Positions 1 to 8,279 are shown, counted from the first letter of the stretch. The stretch is 64,000 nt of DNA from Mycolicibacterium bacteremicum (GCF_002086115.1 NZ_MVHJ01000024.1:1-64000), one strand, 5' to 3'. Numbers and translations are program-made. The notes: generated by a model not told the origin, from the letters alone.

Positions 1-1
1 C

Positions 2-715
2 ATCTCACCCCCGCCACCACCACACCGCACGCAGCGTCCGACATCACACCGGCGGTCCCGCACGGTTGTCAGCGCCGCGCACAGTCGCGCCGTGTTCGCC
101 GGAATGGCCGCCGGTGCTGTTGCCGCCGGGGCCTACGCTATGTCCCCCGATGCCCGACCAGGTATCGAGATCGCCGCAGCGCAACAACAATTCGTCCAAG
201 ACTCGGCAGGCATTCAGATCGTTTCAGTGCCCAACATCGCCGATTCGTCGGTGCACGTCGAAGAGATTGCCCGCGCCACGGCGTTCGCCCAGGAGCGCGC
301 ACAGCGCGAGGCCCGATTGCAACGGCCCCGGTTCATGTTTCCCACCACCGGAATACAGACGTCGGCGTTCGGCAGCCGCTGGGGCACGTTGCACGCCGGT
401 CTGGACATCGCCAACGCCGTCGGAACGCCAATTTACGCCGCCACCGATGGTGAGGTCATCGCGGCGGGACCCACGGCCGGCTATGGGATGTGGGTAAAAA
501 TCCGCGCCGCCGATGGAACAGTGACCCTCTACGGGCACATCGACACGGCGACCGTTCAATTCGGGGACCGGGTGATGGCAGGCGACCAGATTGCCACGAT
601 GGGCAATCGAGGCAACTCCACCGGGCCACATCTGCATTTCGAGGTCCACCTCAACGGATCGCTCAAGGCTGATCCCATGTCGTGGTTGCGCGCCCGCGGC
701 GCTGCCCGCGACTAG
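2..715 (+). CDS. M23 (LytM-type) metalloendopeptidase, 5' end outside window
   Basis: Secreted or membrane-anchored zinc endopeptidase that should cut peptidoglycan cross-bridges. Counting from a GTG at 92, the LytM zinc ligands are all present: H101 and D105 in HAGLD, H149 in LYGHI and H182 in GPHLHFE, so it looks catalytically active. A hydrophobic Ala/Gly stretch (residues 1-17) is the membrane or signal segment. The frame stays open with coding-like, Arg-rich sequence back to base 2, so the true start is probably upstream and the entry is partial. It lies 109 bp before the BlaI-like gene on the same strand. Family assignment is firm; the start is not. Confidence 0.85.
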   Translation: MSPPPPPHRTQRPTSHRRSRTVVSAAHSRAVFAGMAAGAVAAGAYAMSPDARPGIEIAAAQQQFVQDSAGIQIVSVPNIADSSVHVEEIARATAFAQERAQREARLQRPRFMFPTTGIQTSAFGSRWGTLHAGLDIANAVGTPIYAATDGEVIAAGPTAGYGMWVKIRAADGTVTLYGHIDTATVQFGDRVMAGDQIATMGNRGNSTGPHLHFEVHLNGSLKADPMSWLRARGAARD

Positions 716-787
716 CCCGTACGACAAGCTGGTCAGCATCCACGGCGGGTCGGTCGGGCACTGCAGCGTGTCGCAGGCGAGTCGACA

Positions 788-804
788 CCGTAAGCTGACT
801 ACGG
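788..804. promoter_or_regulatory. Inverted repeat upstream of the blaI-like gene (candidate autoregulatory operator)
   Basis: Perfect 5-bp arms CCGTA and TACGG separated by 7 bp, 20 bp before the start codon of the BlaI-like repressor. The same arms recur at 8122-8148 in front of another operon of this cluster. BlaI-family repressors bind TAC/GTA-containing dyads in their own promoters. The assignment is by position and symmetry only. Confidence 0.4.
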
Positions 805-824
805 ACTTAATCAGGAGGTTGTTC

Positions 825-1205
825 ATGGCGCGGGTGCGTGGCTTCGGCGAACTGGAAGCGTCGATCATGGACCGCCTGTGGAATCGCGAGTCTGACGCCA
901 CGGTTCGCGACATCCTCGACGAAATGAGTGCCGAACGCGACATCGCCTATACGACGGTCATGTCGACGATGGACAATCTGCACGGCAAGGGGTGGCTGTC
1001 CCGAGAACGCGATGGACGCGCCTACCGCTACCGGCCCACACTGACCAGAGAAGAGCACAGCGCACGGCTCATGCTGGAGGCACTCAACGGCGGGGGGCGC
1101 TCCGAGGCCGTCCTGAGTCACTTCGTCGCGCAGATCGACGCGGCCGAATCGGCTGACCTGCGTGCCGCGCTACGTCGGCTGGCTCGCAAGTCGGGACGGC
1201 GATGA
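825..1205 (+). CDS. BlaI/MecI/CopY-family transcriptional repressor
   Basis: 126-aa winged-helix repressor, the usual length for the family. The typical N-terminal signature is visible (FGELEASIMDRLW, then TVRDILDEM, AYTTVMSTMDNL and a KGWLSRERDGRAYRY wing). In this family repression ends when a partner M56 protease triggers its cleavage. Here the next gene is an M56 protease overlapping by 4 bp (ATGA), so the two are translationally coupled. An AGGAGG ribosome site at 813-818 sets the ATG at 825. It resembles the M. tuberculosis Rv1846c-Rv1845c pair. Likely targets are the dyads at 788, 3767, 4578 and 8122. Confidence 0.9.
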   Translation: MARVRGFGELEASIMDRLWNRESDATVRDILDEMSAERDIAYTTVMSTMDNLHGKGWLSRERDGRAYRYRPTLTREEHSARLMLEALNGGGRSEAVLSHFVAQIDAAESADLRAALRRLARKSGRR

Positions 1206-2146
1206 CCGTCGCTGCGGCACTGCTGCTCTACGTCCTGGTGGTGCTTGCCGCAGGTCCGGTGCTGCTGTCCCGACTCGCCGCCGATGGCATCGCACCCCGG
1301 CTGGCCATCACCGCCTGGTTGACCGCCATCGTCACCGTGCTGGGATGCTCGATCACCGCGGTGGCACTCATCCTGATCGAAGCTGCGGGACACTGGGACA
1401 GCCCCGACGCACTGATCGCCTCTTGCGTGCAGCGGCTGAGTGCGATCCTGGTCGGACACTCCGGCTGGCCTGCTCAACTTGTGGCCGGCATCGCCATCGC
1501 CGCGGCCACCGGCGCATTGAGCGCCGTGGTGATCCGTATGGTCCGCGCGCTGAGCCGGATGCGCACCCACACCCTCGACCACGCCGACGCTGTCCGCCTC
1601 GTCGGCAGGCCCCGCGGCGGTGATGTGGTGGTCATCGAGGCGCCCGAACCGGCCGCCTACTGCGTCGCCGGCCGGCCGGCCGCGATCGTCGTGACCAGCG
1701 CCGCCGTGGCGGCCCTGGACACGCCGCAGCTGGCCGCCGTCATCGCCCACGAACGGGCCCACCTGCGTGGTCGTCACGCCTACATCGTCGCCGCGGTGCG
1801 CGGCGTCGCCTCCGCACTTCCCAAGATCAGCTTCTTCGCGGCCGCGTCGACCGAGGTCGCCTCCCTATTGGAGATGTGCGCCGATGATGTGGCAGCCCGA
1901 CAGCACAGTCGCCACTCCCTGTTGGGTGGGCTCCTCGCTTTGTCGGGTGTCGCCGCTCCGGCGCACGGGCTGGCCGCGGCCAGCGTGGCCGTGCTGATCC
2001 GTGCCCGACGTCTCACCGACCCCCCGCGCGGCATCAGCCAGCTGCGCACCCGCGCCACCCTGGGCGGCGCCGTCGCCGCGATGGCCGCCACGCCGGTGGT
2101 CATCGCCGTCCTGGCACTGTCGGGCGCGTTGATCTGTTTCGCCTAA
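1202..2146 (+). CDS. M56 family metallopeptidase (BlaR1-like membrane protease)
   Basis: 314-aa integral membrane zinc protease. Two or three hydrophobic segments precede a cytosolic HEXXH motif (H183-E-R-A-H187, followed by LRGRH), and hydrophobic segments close the protein. Its expected role is to cleave, or signal cleavage of, the BlaI-like repressor encoded immediately upstream with a 4-bp overlap. There is no C-terminal penicillin-binding sensor domain as in true BlaR1, so the inducing signal is unknown. It resembles Rv1845c. Its stop overlaps by 4 bp the stop of the convergent ctaG-like gene. Confidence 0.85.
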   Translation: MTVAAALLLYVLVVLAAGPVLLSRLAADGIAPRLAITAWLTAIVTVLGCSITAVALILIEAAGHWDSPDALIASCVQRLSAILVGHSGWPAQLVAGIAIAAATGALSAVVIRMVRALSRMRTHTLDHADAVRLVGRPRGGDVVVIEAPEPAAYCVAGRPAAIVVTSAAVAALDTPQLAAVIAHERAHLRGRHAYIVAAVRGVASALPKISFFAAASTEVASLLEMCADDVAARQHSRHSLLGGLLALSGVAAPAHGLAAASVAVLIRARRLTDPPRGISQLRTRATLGGAVAAMAATPVVIAVLALSGALICFA

Positions 2147-3120
2147 CGGCCGGGCGCCCCGTCGCCGCCCTCCCGTGCCCGCGGCGCTCCCTCGTGCAAT
2201 CCCCGCAGGAAAGCGTTGTACGCGGCCAACTCTGCGTCGCTGGTCGCGGTGTCGGCTTCTCGCCGGGTCGATTCGGACTGCTCGTCACGGCGCCACCGGA
2301 CCGCGAACAGCAAGACCGTGGCCAAGGCGATCGGCTCGCCGTAGGACCATGCCAGCGCTCCGGCGACCGCTTGATCGGCGACCGGGTCCACATTCCATTC
2401 GGGCGGCGGGCGGGAGAAGGTGGTGGTGAGGGCGCGCGGAGCCATCATGAGGATGACGCCGATGAACACGTGCAACGGCATCTCCACGAAGATGTCGAAG
2501 AATCGGCCGAGGTTGCTCTGGCGGACCGGCAGCGGTCCGGTCGACAGGATCGGCAGAATGAACAGGACTCCGCTGATCAGGAAGAACACCTGCAGCAGCA
2601 GATGCCCGCCGACACCGGAGGCGGCTGCATCGAACAGGTCCGACAGGTACAGGCCGTAGTAGCTCAGCAGGAACACCGGGATGGTGAATCCGTGATGCAC
2701 CAGCAAGCGGCTGGCGCGGCACCGCAATCCTGCGAGGGCGGCGATGAGCACATAGCGCCCGATGCCGCGATGAGGTGTGGATCGCAGCAGCAGGCGCCCC
2801 GGTGCGCCGAGCACCAGCAGCGGCGGCACAAGGATCGACAACGTCAAATGCTGGAACATGAACGCACTGAACAGCCGATAGCCGTAGCTGTCGACGGCTA
2901 GACCGGTGACCGCGGCCAGCACCGCGCAGCCGGACAGGAAACTCGTCGTCCGTATCCAGCTCCAGTGGCGCCCGTGTGACCGCACACGGCGAAGAGCAAG
3001 CAGGTACCACACCGATAAGCACATCGCGACGGCCGGCAAGAGCGGGACGGCCGGTGGTAGCCAATCGAACATCGCCAGCACCGAGGGGGGTTCCTTCGGC
3101 AGCGTCACCTCACCGAACAC
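2143..3120 (-). CDS. CtaG-type cytochrome c oxidase assembly protein
   Basis: 325-aa multi-spanning membrane protein of the caa3 CtaG family, implicated in copper delivery to cytochrome c oxidase. Around seven hydrophobic segments are visible. Conserved His-containing stretches typical of the family appear (FQHLTLS near residue 95, LLVHHGFT near 165 and EMPLHVFIGV near 240). The C-terminal 50 residues are hydrophilic. Its start lies 8 bp after the stop of the TlpA-like gene, so the two form an operon read from the 3767-3787 inverted repeat. The CopC neighbour supports a copper role. No substrate specificity can be read from the sequence. Confidence 0.82.
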   Translation of the reverse strand: MFGEVTLPKEPPSVLAMFDWLPPAVPLLPAVAMCLSVWYLLALRRVRSHGRHWSWIRTTSFLSGCAVLAAVTGLAVDSYGYRLFSAFMFQHLTLSILVPPLLVLGAPGRLLLRSTPHRGIGRYVLIAALAGLRCRASRLLVHHGFTIPVFLLSYYGLYLSDLFDAAASGVGGHLLLQVFFLISGVLFILPILSTGPLPVRQSNLGRFFDIFVEMPLHVFIGVILMMAPRALTTTFSRPPPEWNVDPVADQAVAGALAWSYGEPIALATVLLFAVRWRRDEQSESTRREADTATSDAELAAYNAFLRGLHEGAPRAREGGDGAPGR

Positions 3121-3128
3121 GCGCTGCC

Positions 3129-3758
3129 TTATCGGCCTGGTTCGGCGGCAAGGCGCCGGACCAGCGGCTCAAGGTCCTCGGCCAACAGAGCGCGCAAGAA
3201 GACCGCCGCTACGCGGTGGTCTCGGTCCAAGACGATCGTCGAGGGGATCACCGCGGTGGGATACCGGTCGCCGAAGGCGATCATGGTGCGCATCGACGGG
3301 TCATAGATGGACGGGAACGTGACCTGTCGGTCGGTGATGAAATCCACCGCGGCCTGGCGATTGTTATCGCGAACGTCGATACCGAGGAAGGCAACACCCT
3401 CAGATCGTGTGGCGTCATAGACCTGCTGAAGTTCAGGCATCTCGGTCCGGCACGGCGCGCACCATTGCCCCCAGATATTGATCACCACGACTTGCCCACT
3501 GAAGTCCTCGACAGACACGGTGCGATTGATGTCCATGAGATCGGGCCCGCTAACCGGGCCCGGTCGGCCGCGCTCCTCGGGCGGATCGAAGAAGATGTCG
3601 ACTTTCCCGCCGGGAGCCACGAACTGAAAGGTTCCGCCCTGGGCGACCGCATCCGTACCCGTCGCGCATCCGGTCATCGCGCCGAAGACAGCTACAGTCG
3701 CTGTTGCAGCGGCAAGTGTGCGCCACGCCCGGACCACCATGTGCCGCATACCTCCCAC
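3129..3758 (-). CDS. TlpA-like thioredoxin-fold lipoprotein
   Basis: Extracytoplasmic thiol-disulfide oxidoreductase. The N terminus has a signal peptide ending in a lipobox (GAMTGC, Cys31 in the longest form), then a TlpA/ResA fold with the active site WCAPC (C100 and C103) and a cis-Pro region (TAVIPSTIVLD). ATGs also occur at codons 4 and 7; the latter gives a tidier signal peptide. The gene reads into ctaG and is divergent from copC. Reducing copper-site cysteines during oxidase assembly would fit, but that is inferred from neighbours. Confidence 0.88.
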   Translation of the reverse strand: MGGMRHMVVRAWRTLAAATATVAVFGAMTGCATGTDAVAQGGTFQFVAPGGKVDIFFDPPEERGRPGPVSGPDLMDINRTVSVEDFSGQVVVINIWGQWCAPCRTEMPELQQVYDATRSEGVAFLGIDVRDNNRQAAVDFITDRQVTFPSIYDPSMRTMIAFGDRYPTAVIPSTIVLDRDHRVAAVFLRALLAEDLEPLVRRLAAEPGR

Positions 3759-3766
3759 TCACACCG

Positions 3767-3787
3767 TCTACGTAGTAGATACGTAGA
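3767..3787. promoter_or_regulatory. Inverted repeat between divergent tlpA-ctaG and copC genes
   Basis: Perfect 8-bp arms (TCTACGTA and TACGTAGA) around a 5-bp spacer GTAGA, 8 bp from the leftward start at 3758. It sits in the only space shared by the two divergent copper-related units, so it is a strong operator candidate for both. The TAC/GTA composition suits a BlaI-type repressor. Confidence 0.55.
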
Positions 3788-3838
3788 ATGTTAGCGCGCC
3801 GGCGACACCTCCCGGCACCATCGACGGATCGGACACAC

Positions 3839-4480
3839 GTGACCGCGACCGCACGCCTGATCGCGGCGAGCCTGCTGGCGTTGGCTTTATGGGCCAGCGG
3901 CAGCGGGATCGCCACCGCTCATACCGCTTTGATCGAATCCGATCCTGCCGACGGGTCATCACTCACAGTGGCGCCGACGACAATCACATTGACGTTCAAC
4001 GAGGACATCAACTCGACGTTCGCCAACGTCGTCGTCAATGACTCCGGCGGCCGAAACTGGGTATCGGGCACGCCCGTTGTCACGGGGTCGACGCTACAGG
4101 CGACGATCGGGCCGGATCCTCTGATCAGCGGCATGTACACCGTCGGGTACCGCGTCCTATCCGCCGACGGACACCCCGTGTCCGGGTCATATACCTTCAC
4201 CGTGCAACCGGGCCCGAGCCAGCCATCCCAGCCCGCAGCCTCCACTGCCGACGCTGCACCCGTTACGTCTTCTGCGACTCCCGCCCAGCCGCCGGCGCCG
4301 GCCAACGACACCAGCGGCACCTCGGCGGCAATATTGTGGGCAGCAGTGGCCGGGCTCGCCGCCGGAGCTGTCATCACCGTCTTGCAGGCCCGCCGGCGCC
4401 GACGAGAGGCTCACGCACTGTCCCAGCCAGGCTCCACCGCGGATGCGCCGGCTTTGGACGACCGCGACCAGTCCACCTGA
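3839..4480 (+). CDS. CopC-domain copper-binding protein with C-terminal membrane anchor
   Basis: Exported copper-resistance protein. From the GTG at 3839 there is a 27-residue signal peptide ending GIATA. The mature protein starts with His (HTALIESDPADGS), as in CopC, where this His binds Cu(II). The fold ends with SADGHPVSGSYTFTV carrying the second His region. A Pro/Ala/Ser linker, one transmembrane helix (WAAVAGLAAGAVITVL) and an Arg-rich tail follow, the YobA/CopC layout of Gram-positives. An in-frame ATG at 3788 abuts the 3767-3787 inverted repeat and is less likely to be used. No CopD domain is fused or adjacent. Confidence 0.85.
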   Translation: MTATARLIAASLLALALWASGSGIATAHTALIESDPADGSSLTVAPTTITLTFNEDINSTFANVVVNDSGGRNWVSGTPVVTGSTLQATIGPDPLISGMYTVGYRVLSADGHPVSGSYTFTVQPGPSQPSQPAASTADAAPVTSSATPAQPPAPANDTSGTSAAILWAAVAGLAAGAVITVLQARRRRREAHALSQPGSTADAPALDDRDQST

Positions 4481-4577
4481 TTCGCCACGCCCATCCGGTT
4501 CCCGTCCGGTCGTTGAGGTCACAGGTATGTGACGGAAGTGAACACTGCGTTGGAAGTGCTATACGCTCCTGGCCACA

Positions 4578-4594
4578 TACTGAGTTACTCAGTA
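4578..4594. promoter_or_regulatory. 17-bp palindrome upstream of the RipA-like gene
   Basis: TACTGAGT-T-ACTCAGTA is a perfect palindrome with 8-bp arms around one base. It lies 33 bp before the preferred GTG start at 4628 and 12 bp before an alternative ATG at 4607. Position and symmetry suggest an operator. The TACT/AGTA ends could suit the BlaI-like regulator, but this is not shown. Confidence 0.5.
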
Positions 4595-4627
4595 GATGGT
4601 CGGCTGATGCGAAGCGAAGGTGCGCCA

Positions 4628-5992
4628 GTGGGTTTCAACGCAAGATCGGTGCGCATGACGCTGGCCGTACCGCTGGCCTCGGCACTCGTGCTAACCCATC
4701 CATCGACTGTGGCCGCGCAACCGAGCAGACCATCTGATGCCATCGCCACACTGGTCGGCGACGTAGCGCGCGCCGACCAGGACCTGGCCGATCTGCAGTC
4801 CAGGATTCACACGCAACAAGAGTCGGTCATGAAGGCCCTGCACGACCTGGAACGCGCACGTGACACCGCCCAAGTAGCCCGCCGCGCCCTTGAGGCGTCA
4901 CAGCAGAAGGCCCAGCAGACATCCGAATCCGTGAACCGGGCACAGGAGAAGTTCGACGAGTTCGCGGCCTCCCAGTACACCAACGGCCCATCACCGTGGC
5001 CCATTTCGGCCACGACGCCGGAGCAAGTCATCTCCGACGGATCGACGCAGCAGACAATGGTCCTGGCGTTCAGCGAGGCACGACAAAACCTGCAGCTCGC
5101 CCGCATCGAGCAGACCAATGCCGCATCAGCGACGCGCCGAGCCAAAGAAGACGCCGACGATGCGGCACGCGATGCACAGGCGCGCTACGACGAAACAGTG
5201 CAGCAACTGCGCTCCACCGAGAGCGCCTTCGCCGCCGCACAAACCGACATCGATTCCGCCGCAGCACAAGCGCGCGCCACTCGACAGCGACTCGACGACG
5301 CACTGCGATCAACACCCGCGACGGCATCCGCACCGGAAGTACCAGACTGGGATACAGACCCCGCACGGCAGACCGCTGACCGAAACTGGAACCTGACGGT
5401 ACCGGTGCTGCCCAACGTCAATTTGCAAGACCCCGTCGCCGTCATCAACTCCGTGCTGCAAATATCGGCAACATCAGCACAACTCACCGCCGACCTCGGC
5501 CGCCGATTCCTCGTCACACTAGGGATCCTCCCCTCACCGTCTCCAGCGGCCACCGCGGCACCCGCCGGCCAGATCCCCCGGGTATACGGCCAGCAGGCCG
5601 CAGAATTCGCCATCCGCAGAGGCATGTCACAGATGGGCGTCCCCTACTCGTGGGGCGGTGGGAACGCCGGCGGTCCCACCAAAGGCATCGACCAGGGTGC
5701 CGGGACCGTGGGCTTCGATTGCTCCGGGCTGATGGTCTATGCATTCGCCGGCGTCGGTATCAAGTTGCCGAAATACTCTGGTGCGCAATACGAACAGGGT
5801 CGACGAATACCGGTGAGCCAAATGCGCCGCGGGGACCTCCTCTTCTGGGGCGCGGGCGGCAGCCAACACGTGGCCCTCTACCTGGGTCAAGGTCAGATGC
5901 TCGAATCGCCCTTCACCGGCTCTCAAGTCCGGATTGCCCCCGTGCGGCCCAGCGGAATGACCACACACGCGGTCAGGCTGATCGAGTACTGA
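4628..5992 (+). CDS. RipA-like NlpC/P60 peptidoglycan endopeptidase
   Basis: Secreted D,L-endopeptidase of the mycobacterial RipA group, which separates daughter cells by cutting peptide stems. The order is signal peptide, long coiled-coil regulatory region (about residues 45-250), linker, then an NlpC/P60 domain. The domain carries Cys in VGFDCSGLM, His in SQHVALYLG and Glu in GQMLESP, so it should be active. Blocks such as RGMSQMGVPYSWGGGNAGG closely match what I recall of M. tuberculosis RipA. The GTG at 4628 is chosen because a purine-rich site precedes it and the palindrome then lies in the promoter. It is a second, accessory copy beside the copper genes, not the chromosomal ripAB pair. 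Confidence 0.88.
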   Translation: MGFNARSVRMTLAVPLASALVLTHPSTVAAQPSRPSDAIATLVGDVARADQDLADLQSRIHTQQESVMKALHDLERARDTAQVARRALEASQQKAQQTSESVNRAQEKFDEFAASQYTNGPSPWPISATTPEQVISDGSTQQTMVLAFSEARQNLQLARIEQTNAASATRRAKEDADDAARDAQARYDETVQQLRSTESAFAAAQTDIDSAAAQARATRQRLDDALRSTPATASAPEVPDWDTDPARQTADRNWNLTVPVLPNVNLQDPVAVINSVLQISATSAQLTADLGRRFLVTLGILPSPSPAATAAPAGQIPRVYGQQAAEFAIRRGMSQMGVPYSWGGGNAGGPTKGIDQGAGTVGFDCSGLMVYAFAGVGIKLPKYSGAQYEQGRRIPVSQMRRGDLLFWGAGGSQHVALYLGQGQMLESPFTGSQVRIAPVRPSGMTTHAVRLIEY

Positions 5993-6097
5993 AACAGTCC
6001 CCGCCCCAAGCTGAGACCGCCCACAGCCCAGGGCTTTCGGGGGCACCTATCCCAACGGCTGATCGACACTCAGAGCATGGACACGATCGCTTCGGCG

Positions 6098-7435
6098 CTA
6101 CCCTCCGAACAGCAGGTAAAGGCCACCGAAGGTGTAGAACACCATGGTCAGCATCATCGCCAGCTGACCGGTGATCTGATGCCCGGACGGCAGCACCCGC
6201 AACGCGCGATCATGGGCGGCGATGACGGCAATGATGTGGCCGATCACGACACACGACACCTTGATCGTCGACAGCACGCCCGGATGCATGGACAACACGT
6301 AGTGAATGTCGCTCGGATCCAGCCCAAGCAGGTGCCAACCGCGACCGAGCGGATCGGCCAGCCGCACCACAGTTTCCTGCCCGCGTTCGATGAGGTAGGA
6401 CAGATAGTGAGCGAAGACGTACCCCACCACTATCGGGATGAGAGAATGGGCAAGTAGTCCAGGTAGCTGCCGGCGCTGGTCGCGATCAACACCTCCCGTT
6501 GCTCTGGCCGCCGCCCAGAAAGTGGCGGCGACGACACCAATGAACAGCGCCAGACCTGCTGTGCGAACCAATGTTTCACCAAACGTGGTCTGCGCACCGA
6601 CAGAATCGGCAAACGCGCGAAACCCAGGGGTAGCCGAGAAACTGTCGAATGCGGTCGACCCCAGCAGAACCGCCAGCACCGCCACCAAGCCCGACCTGAC
6701 CGGCATCGACGGAAGGCGATTGAGCGGATTGCCCACAGTCACTTCGCCAGTGCGCCGATCCCTGCCGAACACCGACATTCGCGACACCGCCACGCTGTAC
6801 ACATCGAACGGATCAGCTCGGCGAAGCCATGGGTCTCCGTACAGTGCAGCGCCCATGGTCATGACGACGGCATAGACGAGCAACCACACTTTGATAGCCG
6901 TCAACGAGCCGGGGTCCGGGCTGGCCAGCTCCAACCATACGAAGCTCCCGAGACCTATGGCCGCCGGCCAGTAGCCAAGCCGGTCCGGATACCGTCGCCG
7001 CGCTTCACGACCGCTGAGGCGCTGCACCCCCAGCACGAGCACACGGATGGGGGACAACACCCGCCACACCGGTCCGATGAGCAGCGAGGTAGCCACTAGG
7101 CCCACCCATAGCAGCACATAGAACACGCCTTGCAGCGCGTTGCCCGAGCCTTGCGGGCCCCATATTGCGGCCATAGCCACCCACGCTGTAAAAAGCAGGG
7201 CAACGCCGCCGATGACGCTACGCACTGCACGCGAGTCGACCGCGCCAGTGGCCCATCGCGGCAACGGCCGCCCGGCCTTATCGGGATCAAACCGCGGCCG
7301 TTTCCAGGCGAAGGCGACGATGCCGAAGGTGGCAGTCAATGCCCATGCCGCACCGATCAGCGCGAACGAGAGTGGGATCGGCAGGTCGGTCGAACCGCCT
7401 ACACCATGCGCCAGGACGGCCGTCGCAGAGCTCAC
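6098..7435 (-). CDS. Multi-spanning membrane protein (family often labelled fenitrothion hydrolase)
   Basis: 445-aa integral membrane protein with about ten hydrophobic segments and no soluble catalytic domain. A His-containing N terminus (VLAHGVGG) and HYLSYLIERG and SMHPGVLS segments near the C terminus are notable. From memory, actinobacterial homologues carry the name fenitrothion hydrolase from a Burkholderia enzyme; I would not infer pesticide hydrolysis. It is the last gene of a three-gene operon (8090 to 6098), overlapping the cupredoxin-like lipoprotein gene by 4 bp. A role in metal or envelope handling is suggested by neighbours only. Confidence 0.65.
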   Translation of the reverse strand: MSSATAVLAHGVGGSTDLPIPLSFALIGAAWALTATFGIVAFAWKRPRFDPDKAGRPLPRWATGAVDSRAVRSVIGGVALLFTAWVAMAAIWGPQGSGNALQGVFYVLLWVGLVATSLLIGPVWRVLSPIRVLVLGVQRLSGREARRRYPDRLGYWPAAIGLGSFVWLELASPDPGSLTAIKVWLLVYAVVMTMGAALYGDPWLRRADPFDVYSVAVSRMSVFGRDRRTGEVTVGNPLNRLPSMPVRSGLVAVLAVLLGSTAFDSFSATPGFRAFADSVGAQTTFGETLVRTAGLALFIGVVAATFWAAARATGGVDRDQRRQLPGLLAHSLIPIVVGYVFAHYLSYLIERGQETVVRLADPLGRGWHLLGLDPSDIHYVLSMHPGVLSTIKVSCVVIGHIIAVIAAHDRALRVLPSGHQITGQLAMMLTMVFYTFGGLYLLFGG

Positions 7436-7878
7436 GGACGAACTTGAATTGTCACAATGGTGGAACCGAGATCATGCAGTTCGACGTCCACTCTGCCAGG
7501 GACGTCGACGGTGAACGTGAACGTCTGCTTCTGGGCGGCCGCGATGGTGAAGGTGTGTTCGGGCACCGAGTGAACGTGCAACTGATCGGCGACATCGCTG
7601 TCGACACGCAAAGTGATCGGCTCCCCCACTATGGCGTCGAGTTCGGCATTGGTCGGCGTCACGACCCCTGCAGAGATCGTGATATCCAGGACGACGCTAT
7701 CGTCACGGACGGGTGTGGCCGCAGCGGTCGGCTGTGTCGCGCTCGACTGTCCCGTTATCGACGACGGTGAGTTTTCCGGCGACGAACCTTCGGTCTGCTG
7801 CGGGCTGGAACCGCAGGCCGCCAGCACGAAGCCGACCGTAGCTATCCCAGCCAACCAAGCAAGGGCGCAGGACCTCAC
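7432..7878 (-). CDS. Cupredoxin-like lipoprotein
   Basis: 148-aa exported lipoprotein. The signal peptide ends in lipobox VLAAC (Cys21), a Ser/Thr/Pro-rich linker follows, and then a roughly 90-residue all-beta domain. In it ADQLHVHSVPEH, FTFTVDVPGRVDVELHD and a final VTIQVRP strand match the layout of small cupredoxin-like domains (HVH...VELH). No Cys remains in the domain, so a classical blue-copper site is incomplete. It may bind copper by His, or bind none. It overlaps both neighbours by 4 bp, indicating tight coupling in the 8090-6098 operon. Confidence 0.7.
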   Translation of the reverse strand: MRSCALAWLAGIATVGFVLAACGSSPQQTEGSSPENSPSSITGQSSATQPTAAATPVRDDSVVLDITISAGVVTPTNAELDAIVGEPITLRVDSDVADQLHVHSVPEHTFTIAAAQKQTFTFTVDVPGRVDVELHDLGSTIVTIQVRP

Positions 7879-8090
7879 TGATCCAAACCTGGTTCTTTCA
7901 GAACCACTTGATCGGCCTCGGCGGCCGCACGCCGCCGGTCACGCATGACCACCGCCACAACGACGCCGGTGAGCAAGAACGCCGGCGTGATCGCCGGAAG
8001 CGCCATCCACAAACCGACATCGGTCGCCACCACGCTGACACCCGGGGACAGTTCCACACCCACATTGAGACCGACAACCACTCGTTGCAA
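7875..8090 (-). CDS. Small single-pass membrane protein, unknown function
   Basis: 71-aa protein with one clear transmembrane helix (about residues 30-49, ITPAFLLTGVVVAVV), then a basic MRDRRRAA stretch and an acidic tail. An internal ATG at residue 29 could give a shorter form. It overlaps the next gene by 4 bp, and the pair behaves as the first two genes of one operon, which is the main reason to accept it as real. No family recognised. The promoter region contains the dyad at 8122-8148. Confidence 0.6.
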   Translation of the reverse strand: MQRVVVGLNVGVELSPGVSVVATDVGLWMALPAITPAFLLTGVVVAVVMRDRRRAAAEADQVVLKEPGLDQ

Positions 8091-8121
8091 TCCCCACCCC
8101 CTCTATGACGCCTGCCACAGA

Positions 8122-8148
8122 CCGTAACCTACGGATCGCGACCGTAGG
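8122..8148. promoter_or_regulatory. Overlapping inverted repeats upstream of the 8090-6098 operon
   Basis: Two nested dyads share an arm: CCGTA-N3-TACGG (8122-8134) and an 8-bp-arm repeat ACCTACGG / CCGTAGGT around 7 bp (8127-8149). The TACGG and CCGTA arms are those found in front of the blaI-like gene (788-804). The site lies about 35 bp upstream of the leftward start. Candidate repressor site for the lipoprotein/membrane operon. Confidence 0.45.
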
Positions 8149-8279
8149 TGGCCGAAGGCGGAGTGACTAGGACTGCGTTCGCCATCTGGATGCCGGGAAC
8201 TGGCTACGCCTCTTCAGCCTGTTCGCACAAATGTGAATAGAAGGTCCGGGAGCGCGCTGCGTTCTACGCAAGCTGTGAA

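Noticed and set aside
2194..2901. 235-codon + strand frame opposite ctaG
   Set aside because: Gln/His-rich antisense frame; ctaG on the minus strand has membrane helices and family motifs.
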